Origin: CAWJMD01 sp963845675
GTDB lineage: Bacteria; Actinomycetota; Actinomycetes; Actinomycetales; CAWJMD01
DNA: 64,000 nt
NCBI GenBank assembly: GCA_963845675.1
Contig: CAWJSX010000001.1
Coordinates: forward strand, 1,984,001 to 2,048,000
Direction: 5' to 3'
A program made the position numbers and the translations under genes. The notes under the pieces were generated by a model, which made no database searches, was not told the DNA's origin, and worked only from the letters and a program-made list of their open reading frames with translations. Of the stretch, positions 9,173 to 19,461 are shown one piece after another (the first letter of the stretch is position 1; each line of letters opens with the position of its first letter).

Positions 9173-11097
9173 CCGGGTCCTCCTCGAGCAGGCCGGGCTC
9201 CCGCCTCGACCTGCCGCACCACGACGGGTCGCCCCTCTACGTCAGCACCGACCGGCCGACGCTCGGCCAGACGATCGAGGTGCGGCTCCGGGTGCCCCAC
9301 GGCTACCGCGCCAAGCAGGTCGTCCTGCGGGCCGTCCGCGACGGCGAGCCCCACCTGACCCCGGCCCGTGTCGCCCACCAGAACGACCACGAGACCTGGT
9401 GGCACGCAGACCTCCTCGTACACAACCCGGTGACGCGCTACCGCTTCTTCCTGGACGGCGACACAGGCTCCCGCGTGACCTACGGCTGGCTCACCGGCAC
9501 GGGGCTCCATACCCGCGACGTGACGGACGCCCACGACTTCGTCGCGGTCGCGCACGACGGACCGCCTGGCTGGGTGTCGGACGCCGTCGTCTACCAGGTC
9601 TTCCCCGACCGCTTCGCCCGCTCGTCCACGGCGCCACCGGTCGACGAGGGCTCAGCCCCGGGCTGGGCCGTCCCCACCGACTGGGACGACCCGGTGATCC
9701 CCCGCGGTGAGGGCGTCGAGACCCAGTGGTACGGGGGCGATCTCGACGGCGTCATCGAGCACCTCGACCACATGGAGGCCCTCGGTGTCACGACCATCTA
9801 CCTGACTCCCGTCTTCGAGGGACGCTCCAACCACCGGTACGACGCCGTCTCGTTCGAGCGGGTCGACCCCGCGCTCGGCGGCGACGAGGCGCTCCAGCGC
9901 CTGACCGCCGCGGCACACGGCCGCGGCATGCGGGTGGTGGGCGACCTGACCACGAACCACACCGGCGTCGGGCACGAGTGGTTCGTCGGCGCCAGCGCCG
10001 ACGACCTCTCGCCCAGCGCCTCCTACTACCGCTTCGGCGACCACCCCCACGGGTACGTGTCGTGGCTCGACGTCCCCAGCCTGCCCAAGCTCGACCACTC
10101 GGCGCCGGCCCTGCGCGACGCGCTCTACCGCGGCAAGGACTCCGTCGTCGGACGCTGGCTGCACGACCCCGTTGCCCTCGACGGCTGGCGGATCGACGTG
10201 GCGAACATGACCGGCCGTCACGCCGACACCGACGACGCACACCAGGTCGCCCGCGACCTGCGCGCCACGATGGCCGAGGCCGAGGCCGCGACGGGCCGGC
10301 ACTCGTGGCTGCTCGCCGAGCACGGCCACGACGCGAGCCGCGACCTCGACGGCGACGGGTGGCACGGGACGATGAACTACACCGGCTTCACCCGTCCCGT
10401 GTGGACCTGGCTGCGCCCGGACGCGCCGAGCGCTCTCCCGCCCGAGGACACGATCACGTTCCTCGGCCTGCCCGTTGAGGTCCCCCGGCTCCCGGGGCGG
10501 GCGATCGCCGACACGATCGACGACTTCGGCACCGCGATGTCCTGGCGGGCACGCGCCGCGTCCTCGACCCAGCTCGACTCGCACGACACGGCACGCTTCC
10601 GCACCGTGGTGGGCGGCGACCGTGACCTGCACCTCGTGGGCCTCGCGCTGCTCGCGACGCTGCCCGGCGTGCCCACGATCTTCGCCGGCGACGAGATCGG
10701 GCTGGAGGGGGTGAACGGCGAGCACTCGCGCACCCCCTTCCCCTGGCACCGTCCCGAGATGTGGGACGAGCAGACCCTCGACGCCTACCGGCGCTGGTTC
10801 GGTCTCCGGACGGAGCACGTCGCGCTCCGGCGCGGTGGCCTGCGCTGGGCTCACATTCAGGACGACTCGCTCACCTTCGTGCGTGAGCACCCGTCCGGGA
10901 GCGTGCTCGTGCACGTCGCGCGGGCCGAGCATCCGGCCGTCCACATCCCGCTCGAGGCCCTGCGACCGCCGGGCGCGCAGGGGCCGATGCACGTCCGTGC
11001 CCTTTACGGGAGCGACGACGTCGGACAGGATGTGAACACCGTGTCACTGTCGACCTCCGGGCCGGCCGCACACGCGTACCAGCTCGGGGTCATCTGA
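9169..11097 (+). CDS. GH13 alpha-amylase family enzyme (neopullulanase/cyclomaltodextrinase-like)
   Basis: This 642-residue enzyme hydrolyses alpha-glucans. An N-terminal beta domain (about residues 1-130, CBM34-like) precedes the TIM barrel, which begins around VVYQVFPDRFARS. The GH13 catalytic triad is visible: nucleophile D in GWRIDVANM, acid/base E in LLAEHGHD, and the third acid D in LDSHDTAR. There is no signal peptide, so it probably acts in the cytoplasm on imported maltodextrins. The ATG overlaps the malG stop codon. The exact specificity (maltodextrin, pullulan, cyclodextrin) cannot be read from sequence alone. Confidence 0.9.
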   Translation: MTGSSSSRPGSRLDLPHHDGSPLYVSTDRPTLGQTIEVRLRVPHGYRAKQVVLRAVRDGEPHLTPARVAHQNDHETWWHADLLVHNPVTRYRFFLDGDTGSRVTYGWLTGTGLHTRDVTDAHDFVAVAHDGPPGWVSDAVVYQVFPDRFARSSTAPPVDEGSAPGWAVPTDWDDPVIPRGEGVETQWYGGDLDGVIEHLDHMEALGVTTIYLTPVFEGRSNHRYDAVSFERVDPALGGDEALQRLTAAAHGRGMRVVGDLTTNHTGVGHEWFVGASADDLSPSASYYRFGDHPHGYVSWLDVPSLPKLDHSAPALRDALYRGKDSVVGRWLHDPVALDGWRIDVANMTGRHADTDDAHQVARDLRATMAEAEAATGRHSWLLAEHGHDASRDLDGDGWHGTMNYTGFTRPVWTWLRPDAPSALPPEDTITFLGLPVEVPRLPGRAIADTIDDFGTAMSWRARAASSTQLDSHDTARFRTVVGGDRDLHLVGLALLATLPGVPTIFAGDEIGLEGVNGEHSRTPFPWHRPEMWDEQTLDAYRRWFGLRTEHVALRRGGLRWAHIQDDSLTFVREHPSGSVLVHVARAEHPAVHIPLEALRPPGAQGPMHVRALYGSDDVGQDVNTVSLSTSGPAAHAYQLGVI

Positions 11098-11160
11098 CGT
11101 CGGGTCCGCCTTCACTACGGATCGTCCGGCACGTACCTGCCGGTGAAGGGATGAATCACC

Positions 11161-12321
<1,161 letters not shown>

Positions 12322-12330
12322 TTCTCCCGT

Positions 12331-12370
12331 CGTCCCGCGACCGGCCTGTCACAGGCCCGGTCGCGGGACG
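12331..12370 (+). terminator. Terminator hairpin after the maltodextrin operon
   Basis: A 14-base-pair stem, CGTCCCGCGACCGG at 12331-12344 pairing with 12357-12370, encloses an inner CCTGT/ACAGG stem. No T-run follows, which is common in high-GC actinobacteria. Confidence 0.75.
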
Positions 12371-12409
12371 ACGTGCGTCGGGCGCCACTCCTGATGACAG
12401 GATCGAGCC

Positions 12410-13669
12410 ATGGCTCTACAGATCTCGGCCACCAACCCGGACCCGGCCCTGCTCGACCTGCCGTGGGACGTCCCGCTGGCGGAGTGGCCGGACGAGCAGC
12501 TGGCGGCGCTGCCGCGAGGCATCTCACGGCACGTCGTCCGCTTCGCCCGCCTCTCCGGCCACGTGATCGCCATCAAGGAGATCAACGAGAGGCTGGCCCG
12601 CCACGAGTACACCCTCCTGCGGCTGCTCGGACGCCTGGGCATCCCCTGCGTCGTCCCGGTCGGGGTGGTCACGGGGCGGACGGACTCCGGCGGCGAGCCT
12701 CTCGACCCCTGCCTCGTCACCAGGCACCTCAAGTTCTCCCTGCCCTACCGCGCGCTCTTCAGCCAGCAGCTTCGGCCCGACACGACGACGCGCTCGATCG
12801 ACGCCCTCGCCGTCCTGCTCGTACGGCTCCACCTCTCCGGGTTCTGGTGGGGCGACGTCTCGCTCTCCAACACGCTGTTCCGACGCAACGCCGGCGCCTT
12901 CGCCGCCTACCTGGTGGACGCCGAGACCGGTGAGCTGCGGGACACCCTCTCGAACGGTCAGCGCGAGCACGACCTCGAGATCGCCCGGGTGAACATCGCC
13001 GGTGAGCTGATGGACCTCCAGGCCGGCGAGCTGCTCGACCCCGAGATGGACGTCGTCGCCGCCAGCCAGCAGATCGTCGACCGCTACCGCGAGCTGTGGA
13101 ACGAGCTCACCGCGCCGGAGTCCTTCGAGGCGGGAGAGCGCTGGCGGGTCGCGGCGAGGATCGAGCGGCTCAACGACCTCGGGTTCGACGTCGGCGAGCT
13201 CGAGATCACGACCGACGTCGACGGCACCCGCGTGCACATCCAGCCGAAGGTGGTCGACGCCGGGCACCACAGCCGACGGCTGCTGCGGCTGACGGGTCTC
13301 GACGTCGAGGAGAACCAGGCCCGTCGACTCCTCAACGACCTGGACGCGTTCCGCGCGGCCACCGACCAGCAGGGCGAGGACGAGGAGATCGGCGCGCACG
13401 AGTGGCTCTCCCAGTGCTTCGAGCCGGTCGTGCGCGCGGTGCCCCGCGAGATGAAGCGCAAGCTCGAGCCGGCCGAGATCTACCACGAGGTGCTCGAGCA
13501 CCGGTGGTACCTGGCGGAGCAGCGGCGTGACGACGTCACCCTCACCGAGGCCGTGAAGTCGTACATCGGGAGCGTGCTGCCCCACAAGCCGGACGAGGCC
13601 GCGGTGCTCGGCGTAGACACCGAGCAGATGCCGGTGCTGAGCCGGGAGGACCTGCGGCCCGGTCCGTGA
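12410..13669 (+). CDS. DUF4032 family protein
   Basis: This 419-residue cytoplasmic protein matches an actinobacterial family with an N-terminal kinase-like lipopolysaccharide-kinase fold and a C-terminal DUF4032 region. Visible kinase-like elements are IAIKEINERLARHEY (lysine and glutamate near residues 59-71) and WWGDVSLSNTLFRR near residue 145. It lacks a canonical DFG; LVDAETGEL may substitute. The biochemical role is unknown. It lies between the sugar uptake operon and a secreted subtilase, with a terminator before it, so it is probably a separate transcription unit. Confidence 0.75.
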   Translation: MALQISATNPDPALLDLPWDVPLAEWPDEQLAALPRGISRHVVRFARLSGHVIAIKEINERLARHEYTLLRLLGRLGIPCVVPVGVVTGRTDSGGEPLDPCLVTRHLKFSLPYRALFSQQLRPDTTTRSIDALAVLLVRLHLSGFWWGDVSLSNTLFRRNAGAFAAYLVDAETGELRDTLSNGQREHDLEIARVNIAGELMDLQAGELLDPEMDVVAASQQIVDRYRELWNELTAPESFEAGERWRVAARIERLNDLGFDVGELEITTDVDGTRVHIQPKVVDAGHHSRRLLRLTGLDVEENQARRLLNDLDAFRAATDQQGEDEEIGAHEWLSQCFEPVVRAVPREMKRKLEPAEIYHEVLEHRWYLAEQRRDDVTLTEAVKSYIGSVLPHKPDEAAVLGVDTEQMPVLSREDLRPGP

Positions 13670-13858
13670 CCCGCGTCCCCGGCTGCTCCTGACCCTCCGA
13701 GCCCGGGCCGGGCGGCCGCCCGCGAGCCCCTCTCCTGCACCCGTGGCGGGCTTCAGGTCGGTACCGCACCTGCCGACGGAAACAACGGGAACCCTGCACC
13801 GCGGGCACTGCCCGGCGGCAGGCGCGCCCGTCGTCCCTCTCGGCCTCAGGAGCGTCCC

Positions 13859-15916
13859 GTGCACGTCCCGACCCCGGCCCGACCCCGCGCCGTCACAGGT
13901 CGGGGCCTCGTGGCGGTCGTGGCCGTTGCCATGGCGTCCGTCCTGGCCGCGAGCGGGTTGGTGGACCGGGCGTCGGCTCGACCCACGCCGCCGCGCCCCG
14001 TCGCGTCGGGTGACGTCGCGGCCGTGGCCGCCCCGTTGCCGGTCACCGCCGCTCCCGCCGCGGTGGCCCCGCCCGGCCTCCCCGACGACACGCGACCTGC
14101 CTGGTCGCGGCCGGGTGAGTCGGTACGCGCCGACCCTGAGTCGCTCGTCGACGCGGCCGTGCCGTCACTGACCGGACCGGGCACGGACCCGGTCGCCCTG
14201 GACACCGCACCGCTGCGAGTGGTCAGCGTGGTCGCGGACTCCGGCCGTCCCCGGGTCGAGGTCCGCTCCGTCACCGGCCGGAGCGCGGCACAGGCCGTCA
14301 TCGCCGCGCAGCAGACCCGCGCAGACGTCGTCGCGGTCGGCGTGGACGGTCGCAAGTCCGTCAGCGCGCCGCAGGCGACGGCGAGCGCAGGCGCACCCGC
14401 CCGGTCGAACGACTCGTTCCGGCCCCAGCAGTGGGCCCTGGACGTGCTGGACGCCGAGAGCGTGTGGCCGGCAGCGACCGGGACGGGAAGCGTCGTGGCC
14501 GTGGTCGACTCCGGCGTCGACGGCGCCCACCCCGACCTGACCGGTCAGGTGCTGCCCGGCCGGGACTACGTCACGGCCGGCGGGGACGGGCGCACCGACC
14601 CGAACGGGCACGGCACCCACGTGGCGGGGATCGTCGCCGCGGTCGCCGGGAACGCGGTCGGCGTCGCCGGCCTGGCGCCGGGCGCGACGATCCTGCCGGT
14701 CCGGGCCCTGTCAGCGGACGGTTCCGGGTGGAACAGCGACATCGCGTCGGGGATCATCTGGGCCACGGACGCCGGCGCCGACGTGGTCAACCTGTCCCTC
14801 GGCGGGGACCAGGACTCCCTGACCGAGGCCGCCGTGGCGTACGCGCTGGACCGCGGCGTCGTCGTGGTCGCCGCCGGCGGCAACAGCCGCGCCGACGGCA
14901 GCCCTGTCACCTACCCGGCCGCGTACCCGGGCGTGCTGGCGGTCGCGGCGACCACCTCGCAGAACGTCAGCGCCCCGTTCTCGAACACCGGGTCGTACAT
15001 CGACGTCGCCGCGCCCGGGGACACGATCGCCTCGACGTGGCCCGGCGCTCGCTACTGGTACTCCAGTGGCACGTCGATGGCGGCGCCGTATGCGGCAGCG
15101 GTCGCGGCGCTGGTCGTCGACGCCTCCGAGGGCCGGGTCCGCGGCGAGGCGGCCGCCACGCTGGTCCAGTCGACCGCGACCGACCTGGGCCGGGTCGGCT
15201 GGGACGACGACACCGGGTACGGCCTGGTCAGCGCCGTCCGAGCTGTGTGCGCGGCGGCCGGGACCTGCACGCCGACCACGCCGGCCACCAGCCCGGCGCC
15301 CACGACGACAGGGCCGACCACCCCTCAGGTCAGCCCCTCCCCGACGACGAGCCCGAGGAAGCGGCCACCGGCCGCCGGGACGGGCGTCGAGGTCACCTGG
15401 ACCACCTCGCCCGGGAACGTGTGGAGTGGAGACCCGGCCACGGTCACCGGGACGCTGCGCCGGCCAGGCACCGGAGCACCGCTGGCCCGGTCGGTCGCCA
15501 TCCTGGAGACGGTCCAGGGCCAGGTGGTCACCTCGCGCACGCCGGTCCTGACCGACTCCACCGGTTCGTTCACCCTGACCCGGACCATCGACTACAGCAC
15601 GACCTACCGGATCAAGACCCGACGCGGCGTCGGCCAGTCCCCCGACCCGACCGCAACCCTCACCCTGACCGCGATGCCCCGCACCCAGGTCAGCCACGGC
15701 GGCGGCTCGGCCCAGGTGGACGTCTCCCCTGCCGCCCGGCAGACCGTCACCGTCCAGCGTCAGAGCGCCGGGACCTGGCAGGACGTCAAGAGCACCCCGG
15801 TCGACTCGGCCGGCCAGGCCACGTTCGCCGGCCTGCCCACCGGGACGCTGCGCGTGCATGTCGGGGCGGCACCCGGGCTGAGCGCCGTGACCACGGCCGC
15901 GTGGACGGCCGGCTGA
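13859..15916 (+). CDS. Secreted S8 (subtilisin-like) serine protease with C-terminal Ig-like region
   Basis: This 685-residue secreted protease has a signal peptide (hydrophobic VAVVAVAMASVLAASG, residues 21-36) and a propeptide to about residue 180. The catalytic domain carries D217 (VVDSGVDG), H251 (GHGTHVAG) and S406 (SGTSMAAP). A Pro/Thr/Ser linker (about 478-500) is followed by a roughly 180-residue beta-rich region. There is no C-terminal membrane anchor or LPXTG motif, so it is likely released. The GTG start follows AGGAGC. It stands alone between DUF4032 and the convergent rlmB. Confidence 0.88.
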   Translation: MHVPTPARPRAVTGRGLVAVVAVAMASVLAASGLVDRASARPTPPRPVASGDVAAVAAPLPVTAAPAAVAPPGLPDDTRPAWSRPGESVRADPESLVDAAVPSLTGPGTDPVALDTAPLRVVSVVADSGRPRVEVRSVTGRSAAQAVIAAQQTRADVVAVGVDGRKSVSAPQATASAGAPARSNDSFRPQQWALDVLDAESVWPAATGTGSVVAVVDSGVDGAHPDLTGQVLPGRDYVTAGGDGRTDPNGHGTHVAGIVAAVAGNAVGVAGLAPGATILPVRALSADGSGWNSDIASGIIWATDAGADVVNLSLGGDQDSLTEAAVAYALDRGVVVVAAGGNSRADGSPVTYPAAYPGVLAVAATTSQNVSAPFSNTGSYIDVAAPGDTIASTWPGARYWYSSGTSMAAPYAAAVAALVVDASEGRVRGEAAATLVQSTATDLGRVGWDDDTGYGLVSAVRAVCAAAGTCTPTTPATSPAPTTTGPTTPQVSPSPTTSPRKRPPAAGTGVEVTWTTSPGNVWSGDPATVTGTLRRPGTGAPLARSVAILETVQGQVVTSRTPVLTDSTGSFTLTRTIDYSTTYRIKTRRGVGQSPDPTATLTLTAMPRTQVSHGGGSAQVDVSPAARQTVTVQRQSAGTWQDVKSTPVDSAGQATFAGLPTGTLRVHVGAAPGLSAVTTAAWTAG

Positions 15917-15994
15917 CGGTCCCACGACGCAGCGGTGCCCGAGCCCCGCGCTGGCCCGTGCGCTCCCGTGACGCGACGGTGCGTCGTCGGCGGC

Positions 15995-16993
15995 TCAGGT
16001 CGTGCGGCGGGTGCGCGCGACCTCGTAGAGCGCGACACCCGCGGCGACACCGGCGTTGAGCGACTCGGTCGCGGAGTCCATCGGGATCGAGACGACCTGG
16101 TCGCAGTTCTGCCGCACCAGCCGCGACAGGCCCTTGCCCTCGGACCCCACGACCAGCACCACCGGCTCGTTCGCGACGGTGATCTCGGGAAGCATCACGT
16201 CGCCGCCGGCATCCAGGCCGAGGACGAAGCAACCCTTGTCCTTCAACGACTCCAGGGCGCGGTTCAGGTTCGTCACGCGCGCGACCGGCACGCGCGCGGC
16301 CGCCCCGGCCGAGGTCTTCCACGCGGCCGCCGTCATGCCTGCAGCCCGCCGCTCGGGCACGACCACGCCGTGACCACCGAAGGCCGCGACGGAACGGACG
16401 ACCGCGCCGAGGTTGCGCGGGTCCGTCACACCGTCGAGCACCACGAGCAGCGGAGCCGCGCCGGTCGCCGCGGCCCGCGCGAGCAGGTCGTCGACGTCCG
16501 CGTACTCGTAGGGCGGGACCTGGAGCGCCAGGCCCTGGTGGATCGCGCCGTCGGTGAGCCGGTCCAGGTCGGTGCGGGACACCTCGAGCAGCGGCATCTG
16601 ACGCTCCGTCGCGAGCTTCATGGACTCCTTGACGCGGTCGTCGGAGTCGATGCTGCTGGCCACGTACAGCGCCGTGGCGGGGATGTCCGCGCGCAGAGCC
16701 TCGACCACGGAGTTGCGGCCGGCCACGTACTCGGTGCTGGCCTTGCCACCGCGGCCGGTGGGACGCCGCGAACCGGCGGGCGGGCGTCCACGTGAACCGG
16801 AACCGGCCTTCCCGGCGTGCTTCTCGGCGATCCGCTTGCGCTGGTGGGCCTTGTGGTAGGTCCTGTCCTCCGCCTTCGGGGTCGGGCCGCGGCCCTCGAG
16901 GGCCCGCTTGCCCTGTCCACCGGAGCCGACGGACGCCCCCTTCTTCGACGCGCCCTTGCGTGTTGCCCCGCGTCGCTGGGAGTTGCCGGCCAT
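15995..16993 (-). CDS. rlmB: 23S rRNA (guanosine-2'-O-)-methyltransferase RlmB / TrmH family
   Basis: This 332-residue SpoU/TrmH methyltransferase uses S-adenosylmethionine to methylate a ribose in 23S rRNA. The three knot motifs are present: DPRNLGAVVRSVAAFG, VLVVGSEGKGLS and IPMDSATESLNAGVAAGVAL. A basic, Gly/Lys/Arg-rich N-terminal extension of about 75 residues precedes the substrate-binding domain. The ATG overlaps the cysS stop codon by one base. The cysS-rlmB pair is a conserved actinobacterial arrangement (Rv3580c-Rv3579c in M. tuberculosis). Confidence 0.93.
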   Translation of the reverse strand: MAGNSQRRGATRKGASKKGASVGSGGQGKRALEGRGPTPKAEDRTYHKAHQRKRIAEKHAGKAGSGSRGRPPAGSRRPTGRGGKASTEYVAGRNSVVEALRADIPATALYVASSIDSDDRVKESMKLATERQMPLLEVSRTDLDRLTDGAIHQGLALQVPPYEYADVDDLLARAAATGAAPLLVVLDGVTDPRNLGAVVRSVAAFGGHGVVVPERRAAGMTAAAWKTSAGAAARVPVARVTNLNRALESLKDKGCFVLGLDAGGDVMLPEITVANEPVVLVVGSEGKGLSRLVRQNCDQVVSIPMDSATESLNAGVAAGVALYEVARTRRTT

Positions 16994-18501
16994 CAGTGGC
17001 CACCTTCCGTGTCGTCGGACGAGCCGGCGTCCGCCGAGCTCGTGCTGAGTGACCACCGCGTGCCGTCGGGACCGTCCTCGAGGACGATGCCCGCGCCCGT
17101 CAGACGGTCGCGGATCGCATCGGCGGTGGTGAAGTCCTTGCTCTTGCGCGCCTCGGCCCGGGCGTCGAGCTCCGCGCGGACCAGGGCGTCCAGCGCGTCG
17201 GCTGCGCGGTCGTCGCCGGCGGCGCCGCCGGACCACACGGGGTCCGTCGGGTCGATGCCCAGCACCGCGGTCATCGCGAGCACCGACGACCGTGCGGTCG
17301 CGACCGCGTCGCCGTCCCCGTCCGCCAGGGCCGAGTTGCCGGCCCGGACGGTCTCGTGCACGACAGCAAGCGCCGCCGACACGTTGAGGTCGTCGTCCAT
17401 GGCGGTACGGAAGGCGTCCGGGAACCGTTCTGCCACAGGGCGTCCGGCCGGTTCTGTTGCGACGTGGCCGCCCGCGGCCTGCTGCGCCCGCGCGACGAAG
17501 CCCTCGATGCGCTCGACGGCGGCGTCGGCCTCGCGCAGCGAGTCCTCGTGGTACTCCAGGTTCGACCGGTAGTGCGCGGCGCCCAGGTAGTAGCGAAGGG
17601 CCAACGGCCGCACCCGCTTGAGCACCTCGGTGACGAGCAGCGAGTTCCCGAGCGACTTGCTCATCTTCTCGCCACCGGTGGTCACCCAGCCGTTGTGCAC
17701 CCAGTAGCGGGCGAAGCCGTAGCCGGCGGCGTGCGACTGGGCCTGCTCGTTCTCGTGGTGGGGGAAGCGCAGGTCGATGCCGCCACCGTGGATGTCGAAG
17801 GTCTCGCCCAGGTACCGGGCCGCCATCGCCGAGCACTCGAGGTGCCAGCCCGGACGGCCCCGCCCGAAGGGCGTTGGCCACGACGCCGACACGGGCTCCC
17901 CCGGCTTGGTCGACTTCCAGAGCGCGAAGTCGCGGGGGTCGCGCTTGCCGCGGGGGTCCGCGTCCGAGGCGGGCTCCATGTCGTCGAGCCGCTGGCGTGT
18001 CAGGGACCCGTACTCGGGCAGCGACCGCACGTCGAAGTAGACGTCAGCGCTGTGGCTGCTTCCCTGGGTGGGAGCGCCACCGATGCCGCGGTAGGCGTGC
18101 CCCCGCTCGACCAGCTTCTCCATCAGCTCGACCATCTCGGTGACGTGCCCGGTGGCGCGCGGCTCGTAGGTCGGCCGACGAACACCCAGCGCGTCGTAGC
18201 CGGCGACGAACGCCAGCTCGTGCGTGTACGCCCAGGCCCACCACTGCACCCGTGCCTCGGCCGACTTGGCGAGCGTCTTGTCGTCGATGTCGGTGACGTT
18301 GCGCACGAAGGTCACGTCGTAGCCGTGGCCCGCCTCGAGCCAGCGCCACAGCACGTCGAAGGCCACACCGGACCTCATGTGGCCGATGTGCGGGGGCGAC
18401 TGGACGGTGGCGCCGCAGAGGTAGACGCCGGCTCGACCTTCCTCGAGCGGGACGAAGTCCCGCACGGAGGCGGTGGCGGTGTCGTACAGGCGCAGAGTCA
18501 C
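16993..18501 (-). CDS. cysS: Cysteinyl-tRNA synthetase
   Basis: CysS charges tRNA-Cys with cysteine. The 502-residue class I enzyme has the zinc cysteine in YLCGATVQS (residues 28-36), HIGH within PPHIGHMRS, zinc-site LECSAM and HHENEQ, and the KMSKS loop in GGEKMSKSLGN. It is somewhat longer than the usual 460-470 residues, mainly through a segment near residues 150-190. The C-terminal DALR and anticodon regions are complete. It precedes rlmB in one operon. Confidence 0.96.
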   Translation of the reverse strand: MTLRLYDTATASVRDFVPLEEGRAGVYLCGATVQSPPHIGHMRSGVAFDVLWRWLEAGHGYDVTFVRNVTDIDDKTLAKSAEARVQWWAWAYTHELAFVAGYDALGVRRPTYEPRATGHVTEMVELMEKLVERGHAYRGIGGAPTQGSSHSADVYFDVRSLPEYGSLTRQRLDDMEPASDADPRGKRDPRDFALWKSTKPGEPVSASWPTPFGRGRPGWHLECSAMAARYLGETFDIHGGGIDLRFPHHENEQAQSHAAGYGFARYWVHNGWVTTGGEKMSKSLGNSLLVTEVLKRVRPLALRYYLGAAHYRSNLEYHEDSLREADAAVERIEGFVARAQQAAGGHVATEPAGRPVAERFPDAFRTAMDDDLNVSAALAVVHETVRAGNSALADGDGDAVATARSSVLAMTAVLGIDPTDPVWSGGAAGDDRAADALDALVRAELDARAEARKSKDFTTADAIRDRLTGAGIVLEDGPDGTRWSLSTSSADAGSSDDTEGGH

Positions 18502-18653
18502 CGGCTCAGGCTACCGGGGCCTCAGGGGGCCAGGGTCCGCTCAGGGCCCGGTCAGGGTCGTCACCGATACAGCCGTCCCCCGCGACGGACCTAGCGTCCT
18601 TGAGCAGGCGACGCCGGGCAGGTTCGGTGTCACGACAGGACGAGGTGGACCCA

Positions 18654-19460
18654 GTGGCACACGAGACGAGAACGGTCGACGACCGGGTGGGCACGGCAGC
18701 TCCCGCGCACGCCCCGAGCACGCGACGCACGACCGAGACCCCCGCCGCCCAGGCCGTGGACGTGTCCCGCGTCTACGGTCGCGGCGACGCCGCGGTGCAC
18801 GCCCTCGACGGCGTGAGCGTCAGCTTCCCGCGAGGGGGCTTCACGGCGATCATGGGCCCGTCCGGCTCGGGCAAGTCGACCCTGATGCACTGCCTCGCCG
18901 GCCTCGACGAGGTGACGAGCGGCTCGGTGCGGGTGGGCGACATCGAGCTGAACGGGCTCTCGGACAAGGCGATGACGCGGCTGAGGCGCGACCGGCTCGG
19001 GTTCGTGTTCCAGTCGTTCAACCTGGTTCCCACGCTGACCGCGCTGGAGAACATCACGCTCCCCCTCGACATCGCGGGGCGCCGACCCGACACCACGTGG
19101 CTGAACAGCGTCATCGACACCCTCGGTCTGCGGGACCGCCTGAGCCACCGCCCCTCGGAGCTCTCCGGTGGCCAGCAGCAGCGGGTGGCGCTGGCGCGGG
19201 CGCTGGCAGGCCGTCCCGAGGTGATCTTCGGCGACGAGCCCACCGGCAACCTCGACTCGCGGTCGAGCGGCGAGGTGCTGGGCATCCTGCGCCGCAGCGT
19301 CGACGAGCTCGGCCAGACGGTGGTGATCGTCACCCACGACCCACGCGCCGCCTCGACGGCCGACCGGGTGGTCTTCCTCGCGGACGGCCGGATCGCCGGC
19401 GAGATCATCGACCCGACAGCCGATTCGGTGCTCGACGCGATGAAGCAGATGGAGCGCTGA
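18654..19460 (+). CDS. ABC transporter ATP-binding protein (MacB/LolD type)
   Basis: This 268-residue ATPase belongs to the class that works with FtsX-like permeases. It has Walker A GPSGSGKST, signature LSGGQQQRVALARALAG, Walker B VIFGDEPTGNLDS and the H-loop VIVTHDPRAA. I chose the GTG at 18654, which follows GAGGTGGA; upstream in-frame starts lack a ribosome site. The N-terminal 40 residues are a non-conserved charged tail. The permease gene starts one base after its stop. The exported substrate is unknown. Confidence 0.93.
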   Translation: MAHETRTVDDRVGTAAPAHAPSTRRTTETPAAQAVDVSRVYGRGDAAVHALDGVSVSFPRGGFTAIMGPSGSGKSTLMHCLAGLDEVTSGSVRVGDIELNGLSDKAMTRLRRDRLGFVFQSFNLVPTLTALENITLPLDIAGRRPDTTWLNSVIDTLGLRDRLSHRPSELSGGQQQRVALARALAGRPEVIFGDEPTGNLDSRSSGEVLGILRRSVDELGQTVVIVTHDPRAASTADRVVFLADGRIAGEIIDPTADSVLDAMKQMER

Positions 19461-19461
19461 C

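Noticed and set aside
13735..13858. Possible cyclic-di-AMP riboswitch before the secreted subtilase.
   Set aside because: A GGGAACC-like segment and some GC stems exist, but I could not find the conserved GGGTGAA and terminal helices, so the call would be a guess.
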